NCBI RefSeq assembly: GCF_002939885.1
Contig: NZ_MDED01000012.1
Span: 71,632 to 113,185 of the forward strand
Reading direction: 5' to 3'
Length of the DNA stretch: 41,554 nucleotides
From: Xanthomonas cucurbitae
Lineage (GTDB): Bacteria; Pseudomonadota; Gammaproteobacteria; Xanthomonadales; Xanthomonadaceae
The position numbers were made by a program, and so were the translations under genes. Positions 16,574 through 25,100 of this stretch are shown here, in pieces. Numbering within the stretch: position 1 is the first letter of the stretch; every line of letters starts with the position of its first letter. The notes below the pieces were generated by a model. The model was not told the origin of the DNA. It did no database searches and was given only the letters and a program-made list of their open reading frames with translations.

Positions 16574-17449
16574 TCAGCGGTCGTCGTGCAACTCGCCGCC
16601 GGGCAGGAATAGCCAGGTCCGGGTGACTTCCAGGATGTCCACATCGTCCTGGGTGTTGGGTAGCGGCGGGAACGGCTGTGCCAGTTGCACCACCCGCAGC
16701 GCGGCCGCGTCCAGCGCGGGGACACCACTGGAGATCAGCACGCGACTGCCTTCCACGCTGCCGTCGCGGCGCACGCCCACGCTGATGACCACCTTGCCGC
16801 CCAGTCGGCGGCGGCGTGCGTCGTCCGGATAATTCAGGTTGCCCACGCGCTCGGCACGGTCCACCCAGGCGCGCAGGTAGTTGGCGTAGGCGTACTCGCG
16901 GGTGCTGGCGGAGACGAACTTGCGGTTCGGGCGCTTGGCGTACTGTTCCGAGCGCAGGTGCACCTCGGCCGCCAGCCGGGCCATCTCCGCATCGCGCTGG
17001 ATGCGTTGCGCATCGGACGGGGTGAGCGGGTCGGTCTGCGGGTTCGGCTGCGGCGTCGGCATGGCCTGCTCGCCGCGGCGGCTGCTCACCACCCGGGTCT
17101 GGGTGGGGGCCGGAGCCTGAGCGCTGGTGGCGCGCTGCGCCTGCGGCGCCAGGCCGGTGCGGTCCTGCGGCACCACGCCGGGCTGGCTGTCGCGCGGGCG
17201 CTGGGCGGTGTCGTGGTCGCCGCCGCCCTGCTGGTTGGCCTGCGCCAGGAAGTCGGCCTGCCTGGGCGTCAGCGGGGTGCTGGTCTGACTGAAGATCACG
17301 TCCAGGGTCGGCACCAGTGGCGCGTCTTCGCTGACCGCGAAGCCCACGCCCAGGATCAGCGCGCCGTGCAGCACCAGCGAGATCACCAGCGTGGTGGTCA
17401 GCCGCCGGCGTTCGTCCACTGCTGCAGTCAGGGCCGCCGCCGTGCTCAT
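16574..17449 (-). CDS. tonB: TonB-family energy transducer (TonB3-like by position)
   Basis: The 291-residue product has one N-terminal membrane anchor (about residues 19-40, TTTLVISLVLHGALILGVGF with the typical SxxxH of TonB). A hydrophilic Pro/Gln/Arg-rich spacer follows (about 70-150), then a coiled helix, and a C-terminal TonB domain (about 200-291: YPDDARRRRLGGKVVISVGV, ending LPGGELHDDR). TonB proteins transmit proton-motive force to outer-membrane transporters. The ATG overlaps the gshB stop (ATGA). No exbB or exbD is nearby. The order tonB-gshB divergent from pilG matches the tonB3-gshB-pilG region of Pseudomonas aeruginosa, where TonB3 is needed for twitching; a link to pili is inferred from that. 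Confidence 0.9.
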   Translation of the reverse strand: MSTAAALTAAVDERRRLTTTLVISLVLHGALILGVGFAVSEDAPLVPTLDVIFSQTSTPLTPRQADFLAQANQQGGGDHDTAQRPRDSQPGVVPQDRTGLAPQAQRATSAQAPAPTQTRVVSSRRGEQAMPTPQPNPQTDPLTPSDAQRIQRDAEMARLAAEVHLRSEQYAKRPNRKFVSASTREYAYANYLRAWVDRAERVGNLNYPDDARRRRLGGKVVISVGVRRDGSVEGSRVLISSGVPALDAAALRVVQLAQPFPPLPNTQDDVDILEVTRTWLFLPGGELHDDR

Positions 17450-18396
17450 TGCGGCACGCCGGCCTCGATCGCATCGAACAGCCGCCCGGCGATGTTCAGG
17501 CCGAACTGCGCATCCAGCTCGCGCACGCAGGTGGGGCTGGTGACGTTGACCTCGGTCAGGTAGTCGCCGATCACGTCCAGGCCGACGAAGCGCATGCCGC
17601 GGCGGCGCATTTCCGGCCCCACCTGCGCGGCGATCCAGCGGTCGCGTTCGGACAACGGCCGGCCTTCGCCGCGCCCGCCGGCGGCCAGGTTGCCGCGGAA
17701 TTCGTCACCCTGCGGGATGCGCGCCAGGCAATAGTCCACCGGCTCGCCGTCCACCAGCAGGATGCGCTTGTCGCCGGCGGTGATGTCGGGGATGAAGCGC
17801 TGCGCCAGGGTCAGCTTGCGGTTGCCGTCGGTCAGCGTTTCCAGGATCACATTGAGGTTGGGGTCGCCGGTGCCGCTGCGGAAGATCGAACGCCCGCCCA
17901 TGCCGTCCAGCGGCTTGAGCACCGCCTGGCCGTGCTCCAGCACGAAGGCCTTGAGCGCGGCCGCATCGCGGCTGACCAGGGTAGGCGGGCAGCATTGCGG
18001 AAACAGTAATGCGGCCAGTTTTTCGTTGTAGTCGCGCAGGCCCTGCGGGTCGTTGACGATCTGCGCGCCGGCGCGCTGGGCGACACTCAGCACCTGGGTG
18101 TCGTAGACGAACTCGGCGTCCACCGGTGGGTCCTTGCGCATTAGCACCACCTGGCCGGGGCCGAAGGCCAGCTCGGCGAACTCCCCCAGGGTGAACCAGC
18201 TGGCCTTGTCCTCGCGCACGCCCAGCGGCGCGACCTGCGCCACCGCGCGGCCTTCGCGCAGGCTCAACCCGCCCGGGCGCACGTAGTGCAGGCGGTGGCC
18301 ACGGCGCTGGGCTTCCAGCAGCATGGCGAAGGTGGTGTCTTTGGCGATCTTGATGGAGGCGATGGGATCCATCACCACAACGACGTCGAGCGACAT
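17446..18396 (-). CDS. gshB: GshB, glutathione synthetase
   Basis: This 316-residue cytoplasmic ATP-grasp enzyme joins glycine to gamma-glutamylcysteine. Characteristic segments are VVVMDPIASIKIAKDTTFAM at the N-terminus, VLMRKDPPVDAEFVYDTQ, VLKPLDGMGGRSIFR (the glycine-rich ATP loop), GDKRILLVDGEP and TEVNVTSPTC near the end. The start is the ATG at 18396 (MSLDVV); the long open extension upstream is not coding because it runs through the promoter region shared with pilG. It is the first gene of a two-gene unit with tonB. Confidence 0.95.
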   Translation of the reverse strand: MSLDVVVVMDPIASIKIAKDTTFAMLLEAQRRGHRLHYVRPGGLSLREGRAVAQVAPLGVREDKASWFTLGEFAELAFGPGQVVLMRKDPPVDAEFVYDTQVLSVAQRAGAQIVNDPQGLRDYNEKLAALLFPQCCPPTLVSRDAAALKAFVLEHGQAVLKPLDGMGGRSIFRSGTGDPNLNVILETLTDGNRKLTLAQRFIPDITAGDKRILLVDGEPVDYCLARIPQGDEFRGNLAAGGRGEGRPLSERDRWIAAQVGPEMRRRGMRFVGLDVIGDYLTEVNVTSPTCVRELDAQFGLNIAGRLFDAIEAGVPQ

Positions 18397-18546
18397 GGGG
18401 CTAAACCTTTCGAACAGGCTGCCGATGGTAGCTTCAAGCGATGGGTGATGGCGCACCCGGCTCGGTCGCAGATGCGCGACTTGCCGGTTTCGACACATCC
18501 TGGCGTGGTTGAAACGTCCGCCTGGCGGGGCGGTGGCAGGGCACCC

Positions 18547-18575
18547 TTGACAGTCAATGCGGGTCTTGGGATATA
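18547..18575 (+). promoter_or_regulatory. candidate sigma-70 promoter for the pil-chp operon
   Basis: A perfect TTGACA at 18547-18552 is followed after 17 nt by GATATA at 18570-18575. It lies about 60 nt upstream of the pilG start and points toward it. This is the best promoter-like pair seen in the region between gshB and pilG. No transcript data support it here. Confidence 0.5.
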
Positions 18576-18589
18576 CATGCACTTTCGTA

Positions 18590-18616
18590 GCGACGCCGTA
18601 AGGGATGAAGCGTCGC
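18590..18616 (+). promoter_or_regulatory. inverted repeat in the pilG leader
   Basis: GCGACGC at 18590-18596 and GCGTCGC at 18610-18616 can form a perfect 7-bp stem with a 13-nt loop. The stem lies between the candidate promoter and the pilG ribosome binding site. It could be a leader hairpin in the mRNA or an operator; the sequence does not decide. Confidence 0.4.
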
Positions 18617-18634
18617 GCGCCTGGGGATATTTGC

Positions 18635-19036
18635 ATGACTGAAAACATGGCTGCGGGTGGGGAACTCGCAGGACTGAAGGTGATGGTCATCGACGATTCG
18701 AAGACCATCCGCCGCACCGCCGAAACGCTGCTGAAGCGGGAAGGTTGTGAGGTGGTGACAGCGACCGATGGTTTCGAGGCACTGGCCAAGATCGCCGACC
18801 AGCAACCGCAGATCATTTTCGTGGACATCATGATGCCGCGCCTGGATGGGTACCAGACGTGTGCGTTGATCAAGGGCAACCAGCTCTTTAAATCGACGCC
18901 GGTCATCATGCTGTCGTCCAAGGATGGCCTGTTCGACAAGGCGCGTGGCCGCATCGTCGGTTCCGAGCAGTATCTGACCAAGCCATTCACCCGTGAAGAA
19001 CTACTGAGCGCGATCCGCACCTACGTCCACGCCTGA
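18635..19036 (+). CDS. pilG: PilG, CheY-like response regulator of type IV pili
   Basis: This single-domain receiver is phosphorylated by the ChpA kinase and promotes pilus extension and twitching. The 133-residue form has the acidic pair in VMVIDDSKTIRR, the phospho-acceptor D64 in IIFVDIMMPRLDGY, the switch Ser in MLSSKDG, and the Lys of TKPF near the end. An ATG at 18605 would add 10 residues, but the ATG at 18635 has GGGGA at the right distance and is preferred. It is first in the chemosensory operon and is followed by pilH after 17 nt. Confidence 0.94.
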   Translation: MTENMAAGGELAGLKVMVIDDSKTIRRTAETLLKREGCEVVTATDGFEALAKIADQQPQIIFVDIMMPRLDGYQTCALIKGNQLFKSTPVIMLSSKDGLFDKARGRIVGSEQYLTKPFTREELLSAIRTYVHA

Positions 19037-19053
19037 CCAGGGGGAAAGGCAAC

Positions 19054-19416
19054 ATGGCTCGAATCATATTGATCGAGGACTCGCCCACCGACAGGGCAGT
19101 CTTCAGTCAATGGCTGGAAAAAGCCGGCCACACCGTCGTCGCCACCGACAACGCCGAGCAGGGACTTGAGCTGATACGCAGCCAGGCGCCTGATCTGGTG
19201 CTGATGGATGTGGTGCTGCCCGGCATGAGCGGCTTCCAGGCAACGCGCGCACTGGCGCGCGACCAGGCCACCAAGGACATCCCGGTGCTGCTGGTCAGCA
19301 CCAAAGGCATGGAAACCGACAAGGCCTGGGGGTTGCGGCAAGGTGCCAGCGACTACATCGTCAAGCCGCCGCGCGAAGACGATCTGCTCGCGCGCATCAA
19401 ACAACTGGTGCGTTGA
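19054..19416 (+). CDS. pilH: PilH, CheY-like response regulator
   Basis: This 120-residue single receiver domain is the second output regulator of the Pil-Chp array. It has EDSPTDR at the acidic pocket, D52 in LVLMDVVLPGMSG, STKG as the switch segment and Lys in VKPPRE. In Pseudomonas, PilH counteracts PilG, either on retraction motors or as a phosphate sink. A strong AGGGGGA site precedes the ATG. Its stop codon overlaps the pilI start by one base (TGATG). Confidence 0.94.
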   Translation: MARIILIEDSPTDRAVFSQWLEKAGHTVVATDNAEQGLELIRSQAPDLVLMDVVLPGMSGFQATRALARDQATKDIPVLLVSTKGMETDKAWGLRQGASDYIVKPPREDDLLARIKQLVR

Positions 19417-19946
19417 TGCGCTCTCCATTCGACATTCTCGAAGACTACGAACGGCGTAGTCTTGCGCACGCCACGCCGCTGCCGGAACGCCAGTTCTCGG
19501 CCGATATCTGGCGTGGCGTGGGGTATCGCGTCGGTACCCGGCGACTGGTCTCGGATTTTCGCGAAGTGGCGGAAATCGTACCGATGCCGCCGGTCACGCC
19601 GGTGCCGGGCGCCCAGCCCTGGCTGCTGGGCGTGGGCAACCTGCGTGGCAACCTGTTTCCGGTGATCGATCTGAAGCAGTTCCTGGAGGGCCGGCGCACG
19701 GTGCTGCAGGAAGGCCAGCGCGTGCTCATCATGCGTCAGAGCGGCGGCGACGTCGCGCTGACCATCGACGAGCTCTACGGCCAGCGCAGCTTCGAACAGG
19801 CCCAGGCGGTGGAGCCCGGCGAGCTGGCCCAGGGCCGCTATGCGCACTTCATCGAACGTGCCTTCCGCAACGAGACGCAGGACTGGGGTGTGTTCTCCCT
19901 GGCGTTGCTGTCGCGCACTCCTGAATTCCGGCAGGCCGCGGCCTAA
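19416..19946 (+). CDS. pilI: PilI, CheW-like coupling protein
   Basis: This 176-residue CheW-domain protein links the PilJ receptor to the ChpA kinase. The CheW fold is seen in PVPGAQPWLLGVGNLRGNLF followed by PVIDLKQFLEGRRTV and VLIMRQSGGDVALTIDELYG. The ATG at 19416 shares its first base with the pilH stop; a TTG at 19413 is possible but unlikely. No separate ribosome binding site is present, so translation is probably coupled to pilH. Confidence 0.93.
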   Translation: MRSPFDILEDYERRSLAHATPLPERQFSADIWRGVGYRVGTRRLVSDFREVAEIVPMPPVTPVPGAQPWLLGVGNLRGNLFPVIDLKQFLEGRRTVLQEGQRVLIMRQSGGDVALTIDELYGQRSFEQAQAVEPGELAQGRYAHFIERAFRNETQDWGVFSLALLSRTPEFRQAAA

Positions 19947-19985
19947 GCCGCGACCCCGCCACGTCCTACAGATCGAGGTCGAACC

Positions 19986-22022
19986 ATGAGTACCGCCCCG
20001 GACGCCCGCAAGACCAACAAGCTCGGCAGCGTCAGCACCAGCTTCTGGCTTGGCTTGCTGGTGTTGTCGATGATCGTGTTTGGCGCCAACACTGGCGTCG
20101 CGACCTGGCAGGGCAGTCGTCTTGCCGGTGCCGGCACCGGTGCGGCCGACCTGCAGGTGCTCTCGCAGCAGCTGGCCAACCAGGGCCGCGAAGCGATTTC
20201 CGGCGATGCAAAGGCGTTCGCTGCCTTCAAGGACACCAAGGCCCGCATCGACAGCACGGTCAGCGAGCTGGATGGCCGCTTCGGCAAGGAAGGTTCGGTG
20301 GCCAGCCCGATGGCGCAGCTCAAATCCACCTGGGTGCCGATGGGCAAGAACGCCGACCAGGTCATTGCCAGCGAAGCGGCGGTGCTGGGCCTGGCCGGAA
20401 ACGCCGAACGCTTCTCCGGCAGCGTGCCGCAGCTGCAGGCGCAGTTGAACGAAGTGGTGCGCGCGATGACCGCCAGCGGCGCGCCGGCCTCGCAGATCTA
20501 CAACACCCTGCAGCAGGTGGTGGTCGCCGGCACCATGGCGCGCCGGGTCACTGAAATGCGCGCCGGTGGTGCCAACGCGGCCGCCTCCGGCGATGCGCTG
20601 GCGCGCGACTCGGTGGTGTTCACCCAGATGCTGGAAGGCCTGCGCGCAGGCAACGACGAGCTCGGCATCGCTGCGGTGCGTAACCCTGCCGCCCTGGCCG
20701 CACTGGAGCAGTCGCAGGCGCAATGGGCGACGATGAAGAAGGACATCGACGCCATCCTGGCCGCCTCGCGCAACCTGTTCGCGGCGCAGTCCGCTGCTGC
20801 GGCGCTGACCGCAAGTTCCGGCAAGATGCTCGATGACAGCAAGAAGCTGTTCGATGCGTTCTCCGCGTTCGGTTCGGCGCGCGACACCCGGTGGTTTCCC
20901 AACTTCTGGCTGGGCGTGGTGTCCGGCCTGGTCGCCTTGCTGGCCATCGTCGGGTTCGTGTGGAGCTCGGTGCGGGTGCGCAGCCGCGAGCAGGACGTGC
21001 GCTACCAGGCACAGGTGGAATTCAACAGCCGCAACCAGCAGGCGATCATGCGCTTGCTGGACGAAATCAGCTCGCTCGGTGAGGGTGACCTGACCGTCAA
21101 GGCCTCGGTGACCGAGGACATGACCGGCGCCATTGCAGACGCGATCAACTACGCCGTGGACGAACTGCGCCACCTGGTGACCACCATCAACGACACCTCG
21201 GCCAAGGTGGCCGTGTCGACCCAGGAAACCCAGGCTACCGCGATGCAGCTGGCCGAAGCGGCCGGCCAGCAGGCCAACCAGATCACCACCGCCTCCGAGC
21301 GCATCAGCGAAATCGCCGCCAGCATCGAACAGGTGTCGCGCAACTCCACCGAATCGGCCGAAGTGGCGCAGCGCTCGGTGGTCATCGCCGCCGAAGGTGC
21401 CGGCGTGGTACGCGAGACGATCCAGGGCATGGACCAAATTCGCGACCAGATCCAGGAAACCTCCAAGCGCATCAAGCGTCTGGGTGAGTCCTCGCAGGAA
21501 ATCGGCTCGATCGTGGAACTCATCAACGACATTTCCGAGCAGACCAACATCCTGGCGCTCAACGCCGCGGTGCAGGCGGCCTCGGCGGGCGAGGCCGGTC
21601 GCGGTTTCGCGGTGGTGGCCGACGAAGTGCAGCGCCTGGCAGAACGCACCTCCAGCGCGACCCGCCGCATCGAAGGCCTGGTGCAGACCATTCAGGCCGA
21701 TACCAACGAGGCGGTCGGCTCGATGGAGCAGACCACCTCCGAAGTGGTGTCCGGCGCACGCCTGGCCGAAGACGCCGGCACCGCGTTGACCGAAATCGAG
21801 CGCGTGTCCAACGCCTTGAACAACCTCATCAAGAACATCTCTATCGCCGCGCACCAGCAGTCGGCAGCGGCGACGGACATCACACAAACCATGGGCGTGA
21901 TCCGACAGATCACCAGCCAGACATCGCAGGGTGCGGAACAGACGGCCGAGTCGATCGGCAACCTGGCCCAGCTTGCCGCCGATCTGCGCCGTTCGGTCGC
22001 CGACTTCAAGCTGCCGGCGTGA
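19986..22022 (+). CDS. pilJ: PilJ, type IV pilus methyl-accepting chemotaxis protein
   Basis: This 678-residue receptor has two membrane segments, about residues 15-38 (FWLGLLVLSMIVFGANTGVAT) and 304-328 (FWLGVVSGLVALLAIVGFVW), with a helical periplasmic PilJ-type sensor between them. HAMP-like sequence follows (GEGDLTVKASVTEDMTGAIA). The cytoplasmic signalling hairpin is near residues 518-548 (EQTNILALNAAVQAASAGEA, then GRGFAVVADEVQRLAER), with the QAAS form typical of PilJ rather than the EAAR of enteric receptors. The C-terminus ends in DFKLPA and has no NWETF-type tether for CheR or CheB. A GAGG site precedes the ATG. The next full gene is chpA, without an intervening methyltransferase gene. 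Confidence 0.95.
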   Translation: MSTAPDARKTNKLGSVSTSFWLGLLVLSMIVFGANTGVATWQGSRLAGAGTGAADLQVLSQQLANQGREAISGDAKAFAAFKDTKARIDSTVSELDGRFGKEGSVASPMAQLKSTWVPMGKNADQVIASEAAVLGLAGNAERFSGSVPQLQAQLNEVVRAMTASGAPASQIYNTLQQVVVAGTMARRVTEMRAGGANAAASGDALARDSVVFTQMLEGLRAGNDELGIAAVRNPAALAALEQSQAQWATMKKDIDAILAASRNLFAAQSAAAALTASSGKMLDDSKKLFDAFSAFGSARDTRWFPNFWLGVVSGLVALLAIVGFVWSSVRVRSREQDVRYQAQVEFNSRNQQAIMRLLDEISSLGEGDLTVKASVTEDMTGAIADAINYAVDELRHLVTTINDTSAKVAVSTQETQATAMQLAEAAGQQANQITTASERISEIAASIEQVSRNSTESAEVAQRSVVIAAEGAGVVRETIQGMDQIRDQIQETSKRIKRLGESSQEIGSIVELINDISEQTNILALNAAVQAASAGEAGRGFAVVADEVQRLAERTSSATRRIEGLVQTIQADTNEAVGSMEQTTSEVVSGARLAEDAGTALTEIERVSNALNNLIKNISIAAHQQSAAATDITQTMGVIRQITSQTSQGAEQTAESIGNLAQLAADLRRSVADFKLPA

Positions 22023-22052
22023 CCACGACGCGGAACGGGAAAGGATCAGCAG

Positions 22053-22139
22053 ATGGCGCGTAGTCGCATTACGTCGATGCAGGAAGGGACCGGTCGCCGC
22101 GCCAGCGGTGGGCCGGCCGTCGTCAGGGGGCTGCAATGA
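22053..22139 (+). CDS. 28-residue ORF coupled to chpA
   Basis: An ATG at 22053 with AAAGGA 7 nt upstream opens a 28-codon frame, which ends in a TGA overlapping the chpA ATG (ATGA, 22136-22139). The peptide is basic and rich in Arg, Gly and Ser (starts MARSRITSMQEGTGRRASGG), with no membrane segment. It occupies most of the gap between pilJ and chpA, the place where Pseudomonas has pilK. It may be a leader that couples chpA translation to ribosomes leaving pilJ, rather than a functional protein. I recognise no family, and chance cannot be excluded for so short a frame. Confidence 0.4.
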   Translation: MARSRITSMQEGTGRRASGGPAVVRGLQ

Positions 22140-25100
22140 GTGCGCTTCGCGATGCAATGAGCCATGCCGCACTGGGTTGGGTCAAGCCGGAGCTGGACGA
22201 GACCTTGCGCCAGGCGCGCAACGAGATCGAGTACTTCGCCGAAGAACCCTCCGACACCAGCCGGATGCGTTTCTGTGCCGGCTACCTGCACCAGGTGCAG
22301 GGCACCTTGCGCATGGTCGAGCTGTACGCGCCGGCAATGGTCGCCGAGGAGCTGGAACTGCTGGCCCAGGCGGTACAGGTCGGCGAGATCGCCGACCGCG
22401 ACGAGGCCTGCGCCATGCTGATGCGCGGTGCCGTGCTGCTGCCCGATTATCTGGAACGCCTGCAAAACGGCCATCGCGACATTCCGATCGTGTTGCTGCC
22501 GTTGCTCAATGAAATCCGTGCCACCCGTGGCCAGCCCGGCTTGAGCGAGAGCGTGCTGTTTGCGATCGACCCGCAGGCCGGCATGGCCACCGAGGCCGAG
22601 CTGGATCACGCACGCGGCAGCCTGAGCGGGCGTAACCGCGCGCTGCTCGATACCGTTGGCAGCGCGGTCAAGGAAGAATTGCTGCGCGTCAAGGACGCGC
22701 TGGACCTGCACCTGCGCACCGGCGGCGAGATCGCCGAGCTGCAGACCCAGGTCAACGATCTGGGCAGCGTGGCCGACACGCTGGGCATGATGGGCCTGGG
22801 CGTGGCACGCAATGTCGTCGTGCAGCAGCGCGATGCGCTGGCGCGCGTGGTCGATGGCCAGGTGCAGATGGACGAAGGCGTGCTGCTGGATATCGCCGGC
22901 GCGCTGCTGTACGTGGATGCCTCGCTGGACGACCAGGTCGCCAGTCTTGGCGCCGACATCGGCGATGGCAATGAAGCCAGCAACAGCGCCACCTCGTCGG
23001 AGGTGCGTCGCACCGTGGACGTGCTGGCGCAGGAAGCGATCGCCAATTTCGGTACGGCGCGCGAACACTTCGTCGCCTTCATCGAAACCAACTGGGACCA
23101 TGCCCGGCTGGCCGAGGTCCCGCATCTGCTGGGCGAGGTCGGCGGGGCGCTGCGCATCCTCGAGCTGCCGCAGGCGGCCGATTACCTGGAAGGCGTGCGC
23201 CGCTATGTCGATCAGGAGTTGATCGGCAAGCAGCGCGTGCCCAGCGGCCGCCAGCTGGACACGCTGGCCGATGCGATGGCCAGCCTGGAGTACTACCTGG
23301 AAGCCCTGCGCGAGCGCCGTCCCGGCCGCGAGGAGATCCTGGACATCACCCGCAACAGCCTGGAAACGCTGCGCTACTGGCCGTTGCCGTCCGGGCAGCC
23401 GTCCGAATTGCCGGTGGGGACCGACCAGCCGGGCAGCGTCGTCGCGCCGCAGCAGGTCGCCGTCGGCGCACTGCCGCTTGCCGGTACCCCGGAGGCGGCG
23501 GCCAACGATGCCACGCCGGCCGCAGTGCTGGAATGGGCCAACGAAACCCTTGTGGAAACCCCGTTCGCGGCCAGCGCGGTGCACGACACCGGCGCGGCAG
23601 CCACCGACACGGTGTTTTCGTTCGACCCGGTGACTGCCGAGGAAACCGTGTCCGGCCAGGCGCATGTGCCGTTCACGGTGGCGCCGCTGGACCTGTCCGA
23701 CGATGGCGCGCAGGCGCCCGGCGATTGGCGGCTGGACACCACCGAGCAGGCGGCACCGATTGCACCTTCCGCGTTCGACCCGGTGTCGGCCGAGCAGGAT
23801 GGGCATCTGGCCAGCGAGGCTGCGCAGGTCAGCTACACCGTGGACCTGAGCGCCCTGGAACAGGAACACGCCGCTGCGCCGGTGGGGGCCGATGAGGCGC
23901 CGCTGCAGATCGAGCAGATCACCTTGCCTGGCGACGCCGATCAGACCGAAGCGCCGCTGGATTTCATCGCCGAAAACGAAGCGCGCCGCGCGCAGGTCAG
24001 CATCGAAGATGCGTTCTCGCCGCCGCCAGCGCCGCCGGCTCCGGCGCAGGAACCGGAAGGTCCGTTCGTGGATGCCGCGCCCGAGGCACAGGACACACCG
24101 AGCGAGGCGGCTGCCGAGCAGGCTCCCCCGCGCGTGCAGCAGGCCGTGGTCAGCGCGTTCGACGTGGATGCGGCATCGGCGGCGTTTTTGGCCGATCTGG
24201 ACGCGGCCGCTGCGCAGTTCGACACCGAGCGGCCACCGGTTTCGCCGAGCAGCAGCGAGACCGCAGCCGAGGTCGCACCGGCACCGGCACCCGCCAGTGC
24301 GCCGGTGCCGGTGGCGGCCGATGCCGGCATCTTCGGCGGCTTCGGCGACAGCGATATCGATGACGACATCCGCGATGTGTTCCTCGAAGAATTCGACGAG
24401 GAACTGGTCAACCTGGGGCAGCTGCTACCGGTCTGGCGCGCCGCGCCGAACAGCCCGGACAAGCTGCGCACGATCCGCCGGGTCTTCCACACCCTGAAGG
24501 GGAGCGGCCGCCTGGTCGGTGCCAGCGTGCTCGGCGAGTTCAGCTGGAAGATCGAAAGCATGCTCAACCGCGTGCTGGATAACTCGCGCCCGCCCAGTCC
24601 GGCGGTGGTGGCGATGGTCGGGCTGGCCTACGAGGTGCTGCCGCAGTTCAACGCAGCACTGCGCGACCAGGGCCGCATCAGCGCGGACCTGCCGGAAATC
24701 CAGGCCATTGCCGAGCGCGTTGCGGCCGGTGAAGAGGTTTATTACGTGCCTGCAGCGGCGACGCCGGCAACCACCGAAGTGGCTGCGGTTTTGGCCGATG
24801 CCGGTGCGCCTGCCGCCAGCGGGGGAACCCCGGCATCGGTGGACAGTGTGCTGCGCGAAATCCTCGAAGCCGAGGTCGCCACGCACCTGGAAACCGTCAA
24901 CGCCTGGCTGCAGGCCACCCAGGCGGCACCACAGTTGGCGACCGAAGAGCTGTTGCGTGCCGTGCACACCATGAGTGGCGCGTTCGCGATGACCGACGTG
25001 CCGGAAATTACCCTGGTGACGACGCCGGCCGAGAGCTATGTGAAGCGTTTGCTCTCGGCATCGGCAACGCCGTCGCCGGAAGGGATCGATGCAATCGCGG

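Noticed and set aside
19353..22172. 939-codon minus-strand open frame opposite pilI and pilJ
   Set aside because: It is a shadow of chemotaxis genes whose own frames have clear CheW and receptor domains.
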